DNA from: Plasmopara viticola
Taxonomy: Eukaryota; Oomycota; Peronosporomycetes; Peronosporales; Peronosporaceae
Assembly (NCBI GenBank): GCA_001695595.3
Contig: MBPM02000016.1
Coordinates: forward strand, 930,001 to 994,000
Length of the DNA stretch: 64,000 bases
Direction: 5' to 3'
The position numbers and the translations under genes were made by a program. Below the pieces are notes generated by a model. That model was not told where the DNA came from, ran no database searches, and saw only the letters and a list, made by a program, of their open reading frames with translations. Below, piece after piece: positions 46,301 to 58,305 of the stretch (its first letter is position 1; each line of letters begins with the position of its first letter).

Positions 46301-49076
46301 GGCGCTGATGAATTCCTTAAAAGAAGAGAACGACATGGCATTTCGCATGATTTCAGCACGAACGATTGCAGATTTTGTTGTGAGGCAGGTACATTTGCAA
46401 AAGAAGTGTGTCGCTAAGATTATTCACAATCTCTGCAATAGTACTTCAGCACTGGTAAGCGTATCCTATGACCGCAGCATGTCAATTTGTGAAAGCGGTA
46501 ATTTTCGACGTGATTGCACCATGTTCACCCAACCTGACGTTTTAAAGAAGACAGAAACTCGAGTAGCTGGGGCCAAAGCTGCGCTAAGTGAAATCTGCAA
46601 GTGCTTCGGCAATAATGTTTTTAAGTCGTGTCAACCGTTAGAGGATGCCATTTCAAAGGCGTGGAAGCAGCAAAGTGTTGATGAGCTCACTATTCAGCGA
46701 TGCATGCACTTGATTACGGTGGTGGTTCCTAACGTTAACAACGACGCTATGGAAACCTGTTTGTCATGGCTAGACCCGCTTGCCCAGTTGATACAGCAGC
46801 CGTATCAAAATCAAGATATGCGTTGTGGAGTGGCTCACGGTATTGCTACAATTTGTAAATACGCTAAAGGTCAGCATCGAGAAAATGCAATGCTGGTCGT
46901 ATATACTAAGATATTCGTTGCTTTCTCGTTCAAAAGTAGTGCCACTTTGAAGGCCGATGCACTTGAAGCCGCCGTAATGGTACTCGATCGTATCGTCTTT
47001 ACCCTAGGGGCGGAGATATCACCATACATCCCGAGCCTCGTTCACTATGCGATGAAAACCATGAGCTCGCAGTTTCAACAAGTCCGCACATTTGCAGCTA
47101 AAACGTTTGCAAAGTTGGTACCATTAATTCCACTCCAGATGGATTTAAAGCTGCGTGATTCAAATCTCCTATTTTCCGACTCATTGAGAAGGATTGTAGA
47201 GGAAAATACAGTTTCTCGCACTTTTCTACAGAGCTTCACGGCCGGGAAAGCCATTCAGCATACCGATGTAAGGTCGTCGTTGACTCCAGAAACATCGCTG
47301 CGCTCGTATCAGCAGCATGGCGTGGATTGGCTGTGCTTTCTGGCCAACAACAATCTTCACGGAATCTTGGCAGACGACATGGGTCTTGGCAAAACCCTAC
47401 AGACGCTTTCCGCTATGGCTTCTACCCTAGTGGTGGAATCGAAAGACGGTTTGGCAAATCCTTGCATGATTGTGTGTCCGCCAATTCTTGTTCATCATTG
47501 GATGCAGGAGGTAAAGAAATACATTCCAGGCGTCTTTGCGTCTACCGTTGACTACTCTGTTCCATCGGGCGATCGAAAGAAACGTAGTTGCAGAGACCGC
47601 TTTTTGTCATCGACACTTGGTTCGTCATTGATCTTAACAACTTACTCGATTCTGCGTGCTGATGTCGAATTCTTGAGCACAATCGACTTTATGTATGTGG
47701 TACTTGACGAAGCACATTTGATCCGAAATCCATCCACGGAACTTTTTCGTGCTGTGTTGAACCTTCACGCCTCACACAGAGTTGCCCTTAGTGGCACTCC
47801 ATTGCAGAATAACGTCACCGACTTGTGGGCTCTCTTTGAGTTTATAATGCCAGGGTACTTAGGCGACTTTGGTTCATTTCGTAGTGAATTTGTTCTTCCA
47901 ATCACGAAGTCAAAGGAGCGAAATTCGACATCAGCCCAAAAAGAACAAGCAGCAATCGCAATTACAACATTACATCAAAAAGTTTTACCATTTATTCTCC
48001 GGCGAACGAAAGATCAGGTTTTAAAAGAACTCCCGCCCAAAATAATATCCGATGTGCTACTGCCATTGACATCGCTGCAGAAGCGGCTATATTCGCTGGC
48101 ATCAACAGGAAACGACGCTGCGAGATCTGTGAAATTTTCGCGAACGACTGTGGCTAAGTTGCACGAACCAAAAGTGGATACAAAAAATCTTACCAACGTG
48201 CTGACTAATCTTCAGCTGCTGCGCAAGATATGCGTACACCCAGCACTTGTTGCAGATCATATAATTACTCAAAATCTCAGTTCAAAGGAGAAGGAGGCAC
48301 TTTGGGATTGGAAAAGCTCGGGAAAGATGACTGGGCTGCATGACATCTTGGTCGACTGCTGCGATATTGCAACACGAAATCAGGAGAAATTTCAAGCCTC
48401 CGCTCCTATTGCAGACGACACAAATTTTTCTACACACCGCTGCCTGGTGTTCGCTCACTTGCAAAAAACACTAGATCTTACGGAGCAGATGCTACTGACT
48501 GCGCTACCTGAAGTGACATACCGTCGTCTTGACGGCCAATTTTCTCTCGCGAAACGTGCAGACATCGTGCAGCATTTTAATGATGATCCTTCGATAAATG
48601 TTTTGCTCTTAACTACATCACTTGGCGGTCTAGGACTCACGCTCACTGGTGCTGACACGGTAATATTTCTCGAGCACTCGTGGAATCCTTTTGTCGATAT
48701 ACAAGCAATGGACCGCGCGCATCGCATTGGGCAGAAACGTACCGTTCGCATTTTTCGGCTTATCATGGAAAGCTCACTCGAAGAGCACATCGTAAACCTC
48801 CAGGAGTTCAAAAAGCAAGTTGCAACTACGGTTGTGCAAAACAGTGATGCTCAAAGCAACATGAATGCTAATACAAAAGGGGTGCTGAGCTTGCTGCAAG
48901 CGTCGTCAACAGCGGTATCAGCCAAAGATATTCGAGCGTCATTTAACAAAATCGATAAAAATGACAAGCACGTTGTGCCAACACTTCCTCAAGGGGCTCA
49001 AGAATTGCTTGACCAGATTGGTGAGCTGTGGGACGAATCCCAGTACAAAACCTTGGCCTTTCCTGAACAAGAGTGA
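43389..49076 (+). CDS. BTAF1: BTAF1/MOT1 TBP-removing Swi2/Snf2 ATPase
   Basis: Five exons: 43389-43437, 43519-43743, 43814-43914, 43979 to ~44063, 44203-49076; about 1777 aa (family ~1850). The exon 4 donor is the least certain join. The protein uses ATP to strip TATA-binding protein from DNA. The N-terminus has the first HEAT repeats (ENAAEKLGEVA, EWEIRVAASKCIGVV) and the DSNWEVRHGALLSLRQIL block characteristic of BTAF1. A long helical-repeat region follows, then the Snf2 ATPase: SYQQHGVDWL, ILADDMGLGKTLQTL (Walker A), VVLDEAHLIRN (DEAH; animal and yeast members have DEGH), ALSGTPLQNNVTDLW, and the helicase C lobe with FAHLQKTLDL, GGLGLTLTGADTVIF and MDRAHRIGQKRTVRIFRL. All catalytic motifs are intact. 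Convergent with PUS10, 76 bp between stops. Confidence 0.93.
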
Positions 49077-49152
49077 CATTTGGTCGCACAATTAGGCCGA
49101 GCAACAAAGATTTTTACATACAACTTCGGCATAAAACCCGACTGTTTTGATA

Positions 49153-51266
49153 TTACTGGCCATCGACTAGGTTTTCAACGTCAAGTTGGATGATGTCAGC
49201 GTCGCAGCCCTATGGTATACAATGGCATATAGTACGAAAAAGTTTAGCATCCCATGCTCCATTTAGGGACGTTGTCAAAGGAAATGTACCAATAATGACG
49301 AGATGTTGGGATTTGTACGACCACGATCGCCGTGCACGAACTCCTTTACGTACGTTCCCGCGGACGTTATGAGACGCAGAAGCATGTAATGCTTGTTCAG
49401 CACCTCACACTTAGCTGCATGTATAACTTTCGGCCGTGTCATTAATGTCCTACGGTGCAGTACGCGGACAGGAGTCTGCTGCTGAATGGTGAGATCCTGT
49501 ATTGCGTCAATGCTCGCAACCGCATCAGATGTCAATTCACCTTCCGACCAAACAACACAGCTGATATCACAAGATTAGCCTTTGCTGAGAAACTTAAACC
49601 CAGAAGCAAAGTGCAGACCAGTAGGTTTTCTTTTTTGAGTCCGCACCAGCCTGAAGCTTCGTGAAATAATCCTTGGTGGAGCTTTTGACTTGAACAATTT
49701 TAACAGCCCCAGCATTTGCAGTATTCACTGCCTTCTGAATCTGGTCATACCCAATTTGGTTTAGGTGCGCTTTTCTGGCATCTGCAAACAAAGAATAAGA
49801 TTACGAGCCTATGGCGCTTAAATAGATGCATACTAGACAGAGCATAGCGACTACGCACCCAAGATCTCTAAAATGAACGGTCTTCCATTTCCAAGCATGC
49901 GTACGTCTACATCTTCACGACCAGCGGTATGGAATTTGTAATTCACTCCCTTAAAGTATGATAGAGCAATATTTCCTATACACTCTTCCACGGAGGAGTC
50001 ACCCATACGCTCCCCGTCCAAAATCCACGGTGTCTGGCTCAATCCGCGCTGAAGTTTGAGATAACGTCCCTGCATATACACGGAGTCACGCTCGAATGTA
50101 ATCACCGCTTCTGGTGTAGTAGTGAGTTGATCGGGTGGGGATTTAATACTCGTGGGCATCATCGTAAGGGCTGCTAAAGCACGGGAAACTGCCCCAAAGC
50201 CATCAAATACTGGAGGTTGTCCACGACCGCGTTTTCGAGTACTTTCCATCTGCTTCTGTAAAATAATGCGGTGGTGTATGTATGTACAAAGAAGCATTAA
50301 AAAGCAAATAATCGTGATTTCGCTTTGCTACAGCCGTACTTGAATGGTTGGAATCTGGCGTACTTCATCAACGGATTCGCAATGCTTAATGTCAATCAAT
50401 ATGGCAAACTCACTTTTGTTCATGCACTCGGCATTCTTAAGCATCCGCGATATACATGGCACTACAAAAGACTAGATAATTTGAGAGAACAAAAGGTGAG
50501 CATCCAATTTTATTAGTATCAACGTGTTCGCACCTTAATAACGTCTTTCATATCGAATGGTGACTTGTGTGAATAGTTGTCGACATCGATTCGCAGATAA
50601 TTTAGCAGCGAGTACTCGCGCAGCAAAACGACGCTAGGCAACTTAATGTTAAGTGAAAAGGTCTTGACGTCATAATCCGCCATCTTTGCCGATCGGTGCA
50701 CGTCGGCCAGAATTGTTTCTAGAAATGCACTTTTCAAGACACCCACACAGCATGTGCAGCCTAGTGAAAGCACGTGCAAGTTAAATGCTGTCTCATTTTA
50801 AATATTGCCTTAAACATACATGCAGCATTTTGCGTTATTACGCCGCTCTTATCAACAAATTTGTACACGGCTTCGGTCAAATCGTCCTCAGAACAGCTTT
50901 AGGGATGAAAGCCACATCCAAAGAAATAGACAGCACGGGGCATTAGTTTCTGGCATAGGGGATGAGGGACATGGCTGGTCATGGGGCCACTAACGCATAA
51001 ATGCTCAAATCTTGGACGCCACTAAAGCGCAGACAGCAGCGCACGCATACGCCCACTTCACAAGCGCGCAGTAGCGTTTCGGCCGACAACTTGCCGTTAC
51101 GTAGCACACTTATGAGGTCCATCCAGACGTTGCGACGATATAATCGATCGATTGAGTTCGTCTTGCTTATGACCACGTGATCCTCATTTTGGACCAATTG
51201 TGAGAAAATACTCGGCGCGATTGCACAAAACCCTTGACCTTTGAGCAAATCGAGCAAGTAAAGCAT
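49153..51266 (-). CDS. PUS10: tRNA pseudouridine synthase PUS10
   Basis: Eight exons in phase: 50995-51266, 50820-50896, 50534-50760, 50340-50471, 49859-50255, 49619-49781, 49290-49560, 49153-49209; 531 aa, close to human PUS10 (529). It converts U54/U55 of tRNA to pseudouridine. N-terminal Cys pairs (GVCVRCCLRFSG; NAACCTCCVGVL) fit the zinc-binding THUMP-containing domain. The catalytic part has RGLSQTPWILDGERMG and GREDVDVRMLGNGRPF, containing the catalytic Asp, then KKKTYCCVVW, TPVRVLHRRT and SAGTYVKEFVHGDRGRTNPN. The start at 51266 gives a ~65 residue lead before the first Cys pair; an internal ATG at 51122 would be nearer the human start. Intron sizes are 56-98 bp. Confidence 0.92.
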
Positions 51267-51723
51267 TCAGAAGCGCACTCGGCGGCAAGCGGACACAGCG
51301 AGCCAGCAATGCCGAGCTTCTGTCCAAGGTCTGTCGTTTCTTATACTGCTGTCCTCTCTTCTATGCACGAAATGAAAGAGTGTTGTTTCTCCAAGTAGAT
51401 GTGGAGACTTTGTGGAGGTGGACGCGTGTGAAAAGTGCGGCGAGACGGCAGTGCGTGGCATTGGTAATGAGGATTAGATGCTGGACAGGTATTAAGGATT
51501 TTGATGGCTACTGTAGGTAATTGCTAAAGAGAACCCATGGAAAGCAGGATCTTTGCCGGGGGGCGATCCAACGAGTATTCCTGCCTTACCCACAGCCTTC
51601 ACCGCGGCTGCGCTCATTAAAGTGATGGGGTGGGTGAAGAAGAAATTAGATCGCTGTCCTGCTGAGACTGACGCGTTGGCATTGCTATTTCTTGTTTGCT
51701 GTGCAATATACAGGGTGCAGCCA
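51267..51723. promoter_or_regulatory. Divergent intergenic region, PUS10 / SH3-LIM gene
   Basis: 457 bp between two divergent start codons. No clear TATA or initiator was recognised. The frame of the SH3-LIM gene stays open upstream to about 51553 and includes an ATG at 51625, so part of this may be 5' leader or additional coding sequence. Confidence 0.4.
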
Positions 51724-54152
51724 ATGGCGGAGCCACCTCGCAAAGAACAGGCTATTGCGCGCTTTAACTTTGTGCCACAAGACCCGAGTACGCAGCTTAA
51801 GCTCTCTAAGGGTGACGAAGTAGATGTTGTGCGCAAGGACAACGATGGCTGGTGGTTTGTTATCAAGGACAGCGAGAAAGGTCTTGTGCCTGGCTCCTAT
51901 CTGCACATTGAAAACCCTATCATCCCTGTTACGGACGCTGCTATCCTGGCCGCACGCGAAGCTTCCAACCAGCGATTCATGCAAATACAGCAAAGCTCGA
52001 AAGGCAGCGAGAAGGAAGAGATTGCAGGTGTAGCTAATCAGTCGCCGATTGGTTTGGAGGCTCTTGCCATTGCGGATTCGTGTGCACCAAAACCACCAAA
52101 TGGACCAGCGCGTGGCGCAGATGCCAAGTTTGTCGGTACAGAATTCAAGCCCGGCGAAGTACGAAAACTTAGGAAGTGCTTTGCTTGCAAAGAGACTATT
52201 TTAGGTCGCACGAAAGTATGCAAGGACGAGATTTTTCACGAGATTTGCTTATTGTGTAAGGGCTGTCGTGAGTCAATTGAAGAAGATGAGGATTTTACTC
52301 TTATTAAAAAGAAAGCATACCATGCCGACTGTGCAAAGGACGTCATTCATTGCTTTGCGTGTGACAAGGAAATCTTAGGCCGAGTGTACCGCGCTGGAGA
52401 TGGCACATTCCACAAGCTCTGCATGATTTGCTCTAAGTGCAAGAAACAGTCGAAAGAAGCTGATACAAAGCTGGAAAACGATCTTCTCGTTTGTGGCGAC
52501 TGCGTTGCGGAGAGGGAAAGAAAAGAGAGGGAAGAGAGAGAAGCCGCACTTGAACGTGAGCGCGCTGCTGCTAAAGAAAAAGCAGAGAAGGAGGCGGCTC
52601 TTGCTTCGGCAAAAGCACTGGAGGAACAAAAGGAGCGGAAATTACGCGAGGCTCAGAAGGCAGCCGAGGAGGCTGCAAAGGCAGCAGCTGCTCGTGCACA
52701 GGCAGAGGCTCATACCATGCAAAGAGCTGCCGCCGTAGCTGTCACAAACGGTTATAGGCGATCCGAAAACGATAGCTTTCGATCAAGCACATCGAACCTC
52801 GACGAATTCGATCTTGGGGCCACGGCCATCGATATGTCTGGACAAAATGGACGAATTTCCGAAGTGTCAGACCTTGAGTCGGTCCTTAGTGACGGCGACT
52901 ACGCGGGATACATGGGTACTGGCCAAAGGGAATCGCTGCGATTGTCGGAGGTGTTAGACCTCGAGTCGTATAGCGACGATCGTTTGTCTGATCTCAGTGG
53001 CATTTCTGAAGGGACTGGAGAAATTAACAGACCACCGCAATTGACAGCTGGAGAAGCTGTCAATAGAGATGAGCAAACACTCTCCGAAGACGAGGACGAT
53101 CGCGAGTTGTGTGGTGGTTGCGGTCTCGTTCTGGAGGGGGAAGCAGTTGGGGCCTTGAATCAGTATTTTCATCATGAGGTACGCATTTGAAAAAGACTAA
53201 ATCCTGGTACAGTGAATCTAAAGTACTGCGATTGCTTATGTGAGTGCAGTGCTTTAGATGTAGTCATTGCAGTCGCGCAATCGCCGAAGATGATGGATAT
53301 GCAGAAAAGGATAATCAGGTGATACTCGATCTCTCCGGTATGCTAAGCGAGTTTAGCTCACAAATGTGTTAACAATCTAGGCTTTCCACCAAGGGTGTTA
53401 TCAAGCCCGATTCGGCAAGAAGTGCAACCGATGCAACAAGGTCCTAAAAGGAAAAGTGGTCAAGGCCCTTGACCAGCTTTATCACCCGGACTGCTTTGTG
53501 TGCTATCGATGCAGTGCGTCCCTTTCAGGTACTGTACGGGCCAAAGTACAGGGATTTACGATGCCAGTTCTAATTGAAATTTCACCGCACGATTTTTTTG
53601 TCTGGCAGAAAGTTTCTTCGAGCACAAAGGCCAGGCTGTGTGCGGGAAGTGTAAACATGAAGCAATTGCGCAAGATGGACCTAACCTCTCGTACGCAGCT
53701 CGGGCTTGATCTATGCTTATTTCTACTAATAATCATGGTTATTGACAGAGAGAATATGACCCCAGTGTCTAAGGGTATAGCGGGGTACCGATTCGACGCC
53801 CAGGATGACACTCAGCTGACTATTTATCCGGGTGATGAAGTCTATATTCTACAAAAAGTTGGTTTTATCAAGTTGATGCTTCGTTTTGTTTTAGATTTTA
53901 ACATTAGTTACATTTGTGCAACAGGACGAGGATGGTTGGTGGCTAGTGGAATTGCGAAACAACCGTGGCTACGTCCCAGGTTCTTACTTAATCGAGCGCC
54001 CTATTGAGAAGCCTAAGTCACATCAAAAAAGGAAGAAAAATCCTTTTACGAGTAAGTCGAGGCGCAAGCCAGGCCTTTGCAGCTCGTGCTCGACTCAAAA
54101 TCCAGCAGAGGCGCGCTTTTGCAGAAGTTGTGGCAACAATTTGATGGCCTAA
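51724..54152 (+). CDS. SH3-LIM-LIM-coiled coil-LIM-LIM-SH3-zinc ribbon scaffold protein
   Basis: Six exons in phase: 51724-53178, 53250-53318, 53381-53528, 53609-53690, 53749-53857, 53925-54152; 696 aa. SH3 domain 1 (~8-66: KLSKGDEVDVV, DGWWFVI, GLVPGSYL). LIM1 (152-203, CFACKETILGR) and LIM2 (210-260, CFACDKEILGR). A charged Glu/Lys/Arg/Ala coiled coil (262-335). Two similar acidic motifs (SEVSDLESVLSDGD; LSEVLDLESYSDD). LIM3 (~463-515, CGGCGLVLEG) and LIM4 (~523-577, CNRCNKVLKG). SH3 domain 2 (~594-650, DEDGWWLVEL, GYVPGSYL). C-terminal zinc ribbon (CSSC...FCRSCG). All modules are protein-binding, so a cytoskeletal or signalling scaffold is likely; no catalytic domain is seen. A start at 51625 would add 33 residues including a hydrophobic run. 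Confidence 0.85.
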
Positions 54153-54355
54153 CTGTCACATGGTAGCAAAGTAAGAATTAAATGCTGTTTAGAGAAAGAT
54201 GCGTAGCTGATCAGGGAAATGTCCCACTTAAGGCGTTGCGTGTGGCTGCCGTTTCTGTGTGAGATTTCGACAAGAAAACGTCCCGTTTACCTGTCCCTTG
54301 CTTGTTCTCATCGCTGCAATCTCAACTGGCATTTGCTGCTTGTCCACGCATCATT

Positions 54356-55291
54356 ATGCATTTTGCTGCAAATAAGCCTTTGCGAAACAAACTACAGCAA
54401 ATGCTGCTTGCCCGATCAACCCAGCTTTTAATTCCGCTTAAGCAATGCAGTTCACGAAGCATGCAGACTCGTCGCATAATTTCTGTGTGGGATAAAGTGC
54501 AGCCTTCGCTCTGGCATCCTTTGGCGTCTCTGGAACAATCACTTATGGATGTAGAAGTAATGGCTCGCCGAGTGTTCTCACCTCGCATCCCACCGTATGC
54601 TCCTCTCACGCAGGATATGCTGATGAAGTTGCACTACGATGACGAAGAGTTTTTCGAAGATTTGCCTCTCAAGAGACCTGACGAAGCGATAAAAGAGACG
54701 TTGGAAGCTGCGGCACCAAAGTACAGTGCGAGTAGCTCACTGGGAGCCAAAGCTGCTGGTGACACGAAGGAGTCTTCGACTGGAGCAGTAGACACAGTGC
54801 CCCACCCATCCTACACGTCGTACTCGTATACTTATTCCACCGTGTTGGATAAGAGAGGTCACCGTGTCGGCACGACTCGTCGACGCTATGAGGATTCGAC
54901 GGGTTGCTTGAAGGCTACGCATGAGCGCGAGATCGATGGTAAAAAAATGAAGATGGCGTGGCGACGCTTGCATGCACAAGATGAGGGAGGTCATGAGACA
55001 ACCTGCACAAGTGGTAGCCCGGACGACTTTGAAAAAGAGTGGCTTGATACGCCATTTGGTCGTGCTGAAAAAGAAGAGCTGGCTCAGTGGATTGAAACTC
55101 GCGAGCGTAGCGTGCACGAAGCTTTTGGCATTGATTACAAGACGGATGAATCCATGCACAATCTTCAGCAGAGCAGGACAACACCTCAAGAGCGTAAAAT
55201 GGCGGAAGAGGGCAGCGAAGAGCGCAAGGAGGTTATTAGGAAAATGGCTCAACGACAGGAAGAGGAGACGACTCCTCCGCAATATTTGTAA
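54356..55291 (+). CDS. Myeloid leukaemia factor (MLF)-like protein
   Basis: Intronless, 311 aa from ATG 54356 (MHFAANKPLRNKLQ); upstream in-frame sequence has no ATG. The centre reads SYTYSTVLDKRGHRVGTTRR, then CLKATHEREIDGKKMKMAWR and SPDDFEKEWLDTPFG. This matches the MLF pattern of a Ser/Tyr-rich strand, a basic TRR turn, an E-R-x-I-G/D-x-K segment and an acidic F-x-x-x-W end. The C-terminus is charged and helical. MLF/HAX-like proteins are nucleo-cytoplasmic adaptors of poorly known function. Family assignment is by pattern and is moderate. It lies 203 bp after the SH3-LIM gene on the same strand. Confidence 0.7.
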   Translation: MHFAANKPLRNKLQQMLLARSTQLLIPLKQCSSRSMQTRRIISVWDKVQPSLWHPLASLEQSLMDVEVMARRVFSPRIPPYAPLTQDMLMKLHYDDEEFFEDLPLKRPDEAIKETLEAAAPKYSASSSLGAKAAGDTKESSTGAVDTVPHPSYTSYSYTYSTVLDKRGHRVGTTRRRYEDSTGCLKATHEREIDGKKMKMAWRRLHAQDEGGHETTCTSGSPDDFEKEWLDTPFGRAEKEELAQWIETRERSVHEAFGIDYKTDESMHNLQQSRTTPQERKMAEEGSEERKEVIRKMAQRQEEETTPPQYL

Positions 55292-55491
55292 GCGGGAGTT
55301 TATAGTGAGTTTAGCCAATACTACTTTCAGTATCGACGGCCCGTGGCATGTGCATGCAAAAATTAGGTGCACGACTATTTTAAAATATATTTTCGGCAAG
55401 CTTGCGGTTTAAGATCGTGTACGTAGCTAACTCGACGTCCAAAACTTAGGACCAAATTGAGCAACCGATTTGTGATACGGGGATAGGTTAC

Positions 55492-55503
55492 TATCTAGAA
55501 TAA
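55492..55503. repeat. 12 bp target-site duplication, left (SINE copy 2)
   Basis: TATCTAGAATAA, repeated exactly at 55823-55834. Confidence 0.8.
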
Positions 55504-55822
55504 TGTAATGTATTACGTTATCGCGTTGCCAAGTTATGTACGTGCTAGGCTCAGTCTGGCTAGTCCACGGCATAGAGTGGTGTCCGCATACGTCGGGTCT
55601 CGTTCGGCGGGCAGTGCAGCCAGCACCGAGGTCGTGAGGGTCTTCCATTATTTTGTTTAGCTCTGACTTGGTAAGAGCCCAAGTGGCGCCCTGGTGCTGG
55701 AGACCGTCGCGTCGAGGGTGAGACTCGTTAGAGACCTGCAGATGCCCGAGAGCACCTGCCCGAAGCGCGCGAGCATTTAGCCCCCGCGCTTGGAAGGAGG
55801 GCGTCACCCCAACCTTTTCCGA
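55504..55822. mobile_element. SINE-like element, copy 2
   Basis: About 319 bp, nearly identical to 17333-17658 in the same orientation. Differences are a handful of substitutions, a small insertion (CTCAGTCTGGC against CTCTATGGC) and different end lengths. It ends CCTTTTCCGA with a single A where copy 1 has four. It sits between an exact 12 bp duplication that is unrelated to the one around copy 1, showing independent insertion. The candidate B box here reads ACGTCGGGTCT, one base further from consensus than in copy 1. Confidence 0.75.
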
Positions 55823-55834
55823 TATCTAGAATAA
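55823..55834. repeat. 12 bp target-site duplication, right (SINE copy 2)
   Basis: TATCTAGAATAA, identical to 55492-55503. Confidence 0.8.
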
Positions 55835-58305
55835 GTATGTGATAATTGACCCGGAAAAATCATAGTGCAATGAGGGGCACGGTTATTACCAGCGTCCTGC
55901 GTTCAGTCATGGCGTGTGAGTTTTGGTAGGTCAAATCCCGATGTCACGGCAGGGTGAGAAATTTACTGCTCAGGTAATTCTGGAGAGTGACATCACTGTT
56001 ATATTCGCGCTCATGTACTTCGCACCAAAGGAATTATCGAAGGTACACCCCTAATTTCGAGACCGCATCTCTGGTCTTTGAATGATTGACTTGAACCTCA
56101 ATCTAAGCTGCGCTTTGTACCAATCGAGTGACAAATTGACCTAGCAGCAAAATGTTCGACGCAACTTTCGCGTATAATCGTCTCGTCTTGCCAAAGACTC
56201 TAAAGCGTGATTGGCTGCGTGTGACTCATTTCTGTAGGGTTGACCTAATCCGCGATAAGCAATGTCGCGGCTCGCGATCTCGGTGGCTAGTTTTTATTCG
56301 CGTCGATTCGCTAACCAATATTTTATGAGGTACTGGGCTCGTACAGCAGAAATTATCAATACCGCCGAGAGAATTGGAAGCCGGAAGTGGGAATATGGGC
56401 CGTTGCTAATGAAGAATACGGTCTGACCCATCGACGCAAAGCGAGGGTAATTACTAACAACGTAGTGTAGCTACGTAAGGCATCTTCCATCAGAATGTTA
56501 ACGCGTTGTTTTTTGTCTGTCTGTTTCTCCTTGTACATCAAGACTTTAATATCCGATGGCTTGCAGAGCTTCAAACAAACCGCCGCCATGGTGCAGTGGG
56601 ACAGCATCACAAATTTGCGACTATTGTAAGATGGGACTTTGTGTATAACCGCGCAAAGATTCGGTGCAAACAATCGGCAAGATGACTGAACCTAAAATCC
56701 TTCTACATTAAGCGCCATCGTTGTATTGCGAAAGCGAGAAGTCACAGGAGGACCTGCGGCGACGCCAAATCTCACAGAAACGCCTTACTTGCAAATTATA
56801 TTATATGCGTTAGGCTAGTAAAATTCGCACGATGCTGTGATGTCCTCATGATACTCGTAAATGACTCTTGCAGAATAGCGTTGCTTAGCCCGACGATGCG
56901 CGGGGTGTCGAGCTTATTAATGCGTACAGAAGCAGTAGCTCAAAAGCTTGAGCGGTGGATCTACTTTGTCACGCAGAGCAGTACCGAATGCAAGCTCATT
57001 AGATACGCGTCTGATGTCTCACAGAGCACAGTCCAGATCTTTGTCACCATTATCCCCGTCCCAAATCTTGCCGCGGATCAAAATGAGGGATAGACGTAGG
57101 TATACTAGCGTTCTGCTGTTTTCTCTGAGTACTCAATCGTGCGAGATGCCGAAGGCCATCGCACGAATGCCTCTTTCATCCCTTGCATAAAGCGTTATTC
57201 TTGTGGTGTTGCTGACTTCGATGACGCAGTGTAATTGCCAGAGTCAGCGGATATTCAATCTAGGATGTACCTTCCGGAGTCAATTCACTAAAATATACGT
57301 TGGCAAGAGCACAATGTAAGCATACTCTAAATGACTCGCTAACAATGGATCTCTAGTACGCTCAAGACTCAGCAAAACCGCCGTTGGAAGACACAAGCAA
57401 AGCAGAAGAGCTCTAAAGAGCTGTAGCCAAAACAGGTCGACCGACCACGAGGACGGATTCGCCCCTGAACCGGATTTATGATTGAATCGAGCGACTTTGA
57501 ACGCGCCTACGCTATATAGCCGACTAGATCGAACAGATTTGGCAGGGCAAACAGATAGTGACGCGAGCGCGGACATTAACTTGACGTGCTTAGTATCATT
57601 CGAGGCTTGTCCACTTTGGCTAAAGCTATGAGTGCTATTAAAAGTAATTTTGGCGATTTGACGCCAAGTCCCATCTTTCATGCAACCGCTAAATGTCGAG
57701 GCTTTTTTAATCAGAAGGAATCAATCGTGTTTCTTTGATGGTGGAGTGCAAACCCTTTGACTTGGAAAGCATTATGATTTTACTCCATCTGCATCCAGAG
57801 CTGTCAAAAAAAGCATTGCATCCACTAAGTGGCTCCCCGCTTACTGCGGGTTCAAGACATAAAAGTCAAATATACGTACGAAAAGCGTCAAATTTTACAG
57901 CTCACGGAGCCAAATACAAAAGCGAGATTGATTTGTAGAAGTCGGTCTAAACCTAATCTTGGGTGGAGAGGAAGGATCGTGGTCAATCTAAAAGAAACCG
58001 GAGGCGCAGAATTGTTAGGATCGTCTCCTTGTGTTGACAGTATACTTTCGCCTGCCAAACACTTACCTACTTCCCAGACTTCTGTTGCTTGATTCCATTT
58101 GAGAGAGTTGACCGCTCCATGATTCGATGACGGCAAAGTCGTTAAAAACTTGGAGGTGTCGGTAAATCACCGCCACGAAGCTTGACGTCTCTTGAGTCGA
58201 TCGCGTAAGTTGCCCGCAGGGATCCATGTCTTTTTCAACGTAAAGATCTAAAAGCTGCGATCACGAAAACAACGCAGTACCAACTTCTTCCAATCATCCT
58301 CATAC
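55835..58305. other. Gene-poor stretch before the gypsy element
   Basis: No supported gene. Frames at 56356-56673, 57280-57681 and 57735-58136 are short and lack family features; those at 57829-58136 overlap on opposite strands. Nothing else was recognised. Confidence 0.5.

Noticed and set aside
54737..55399. 220-codon minus-strand ORF opposite the MLF-like gene
   Set aside because: Antisense shadow; no domain content, while the plus strand has an MLF-like pattern.
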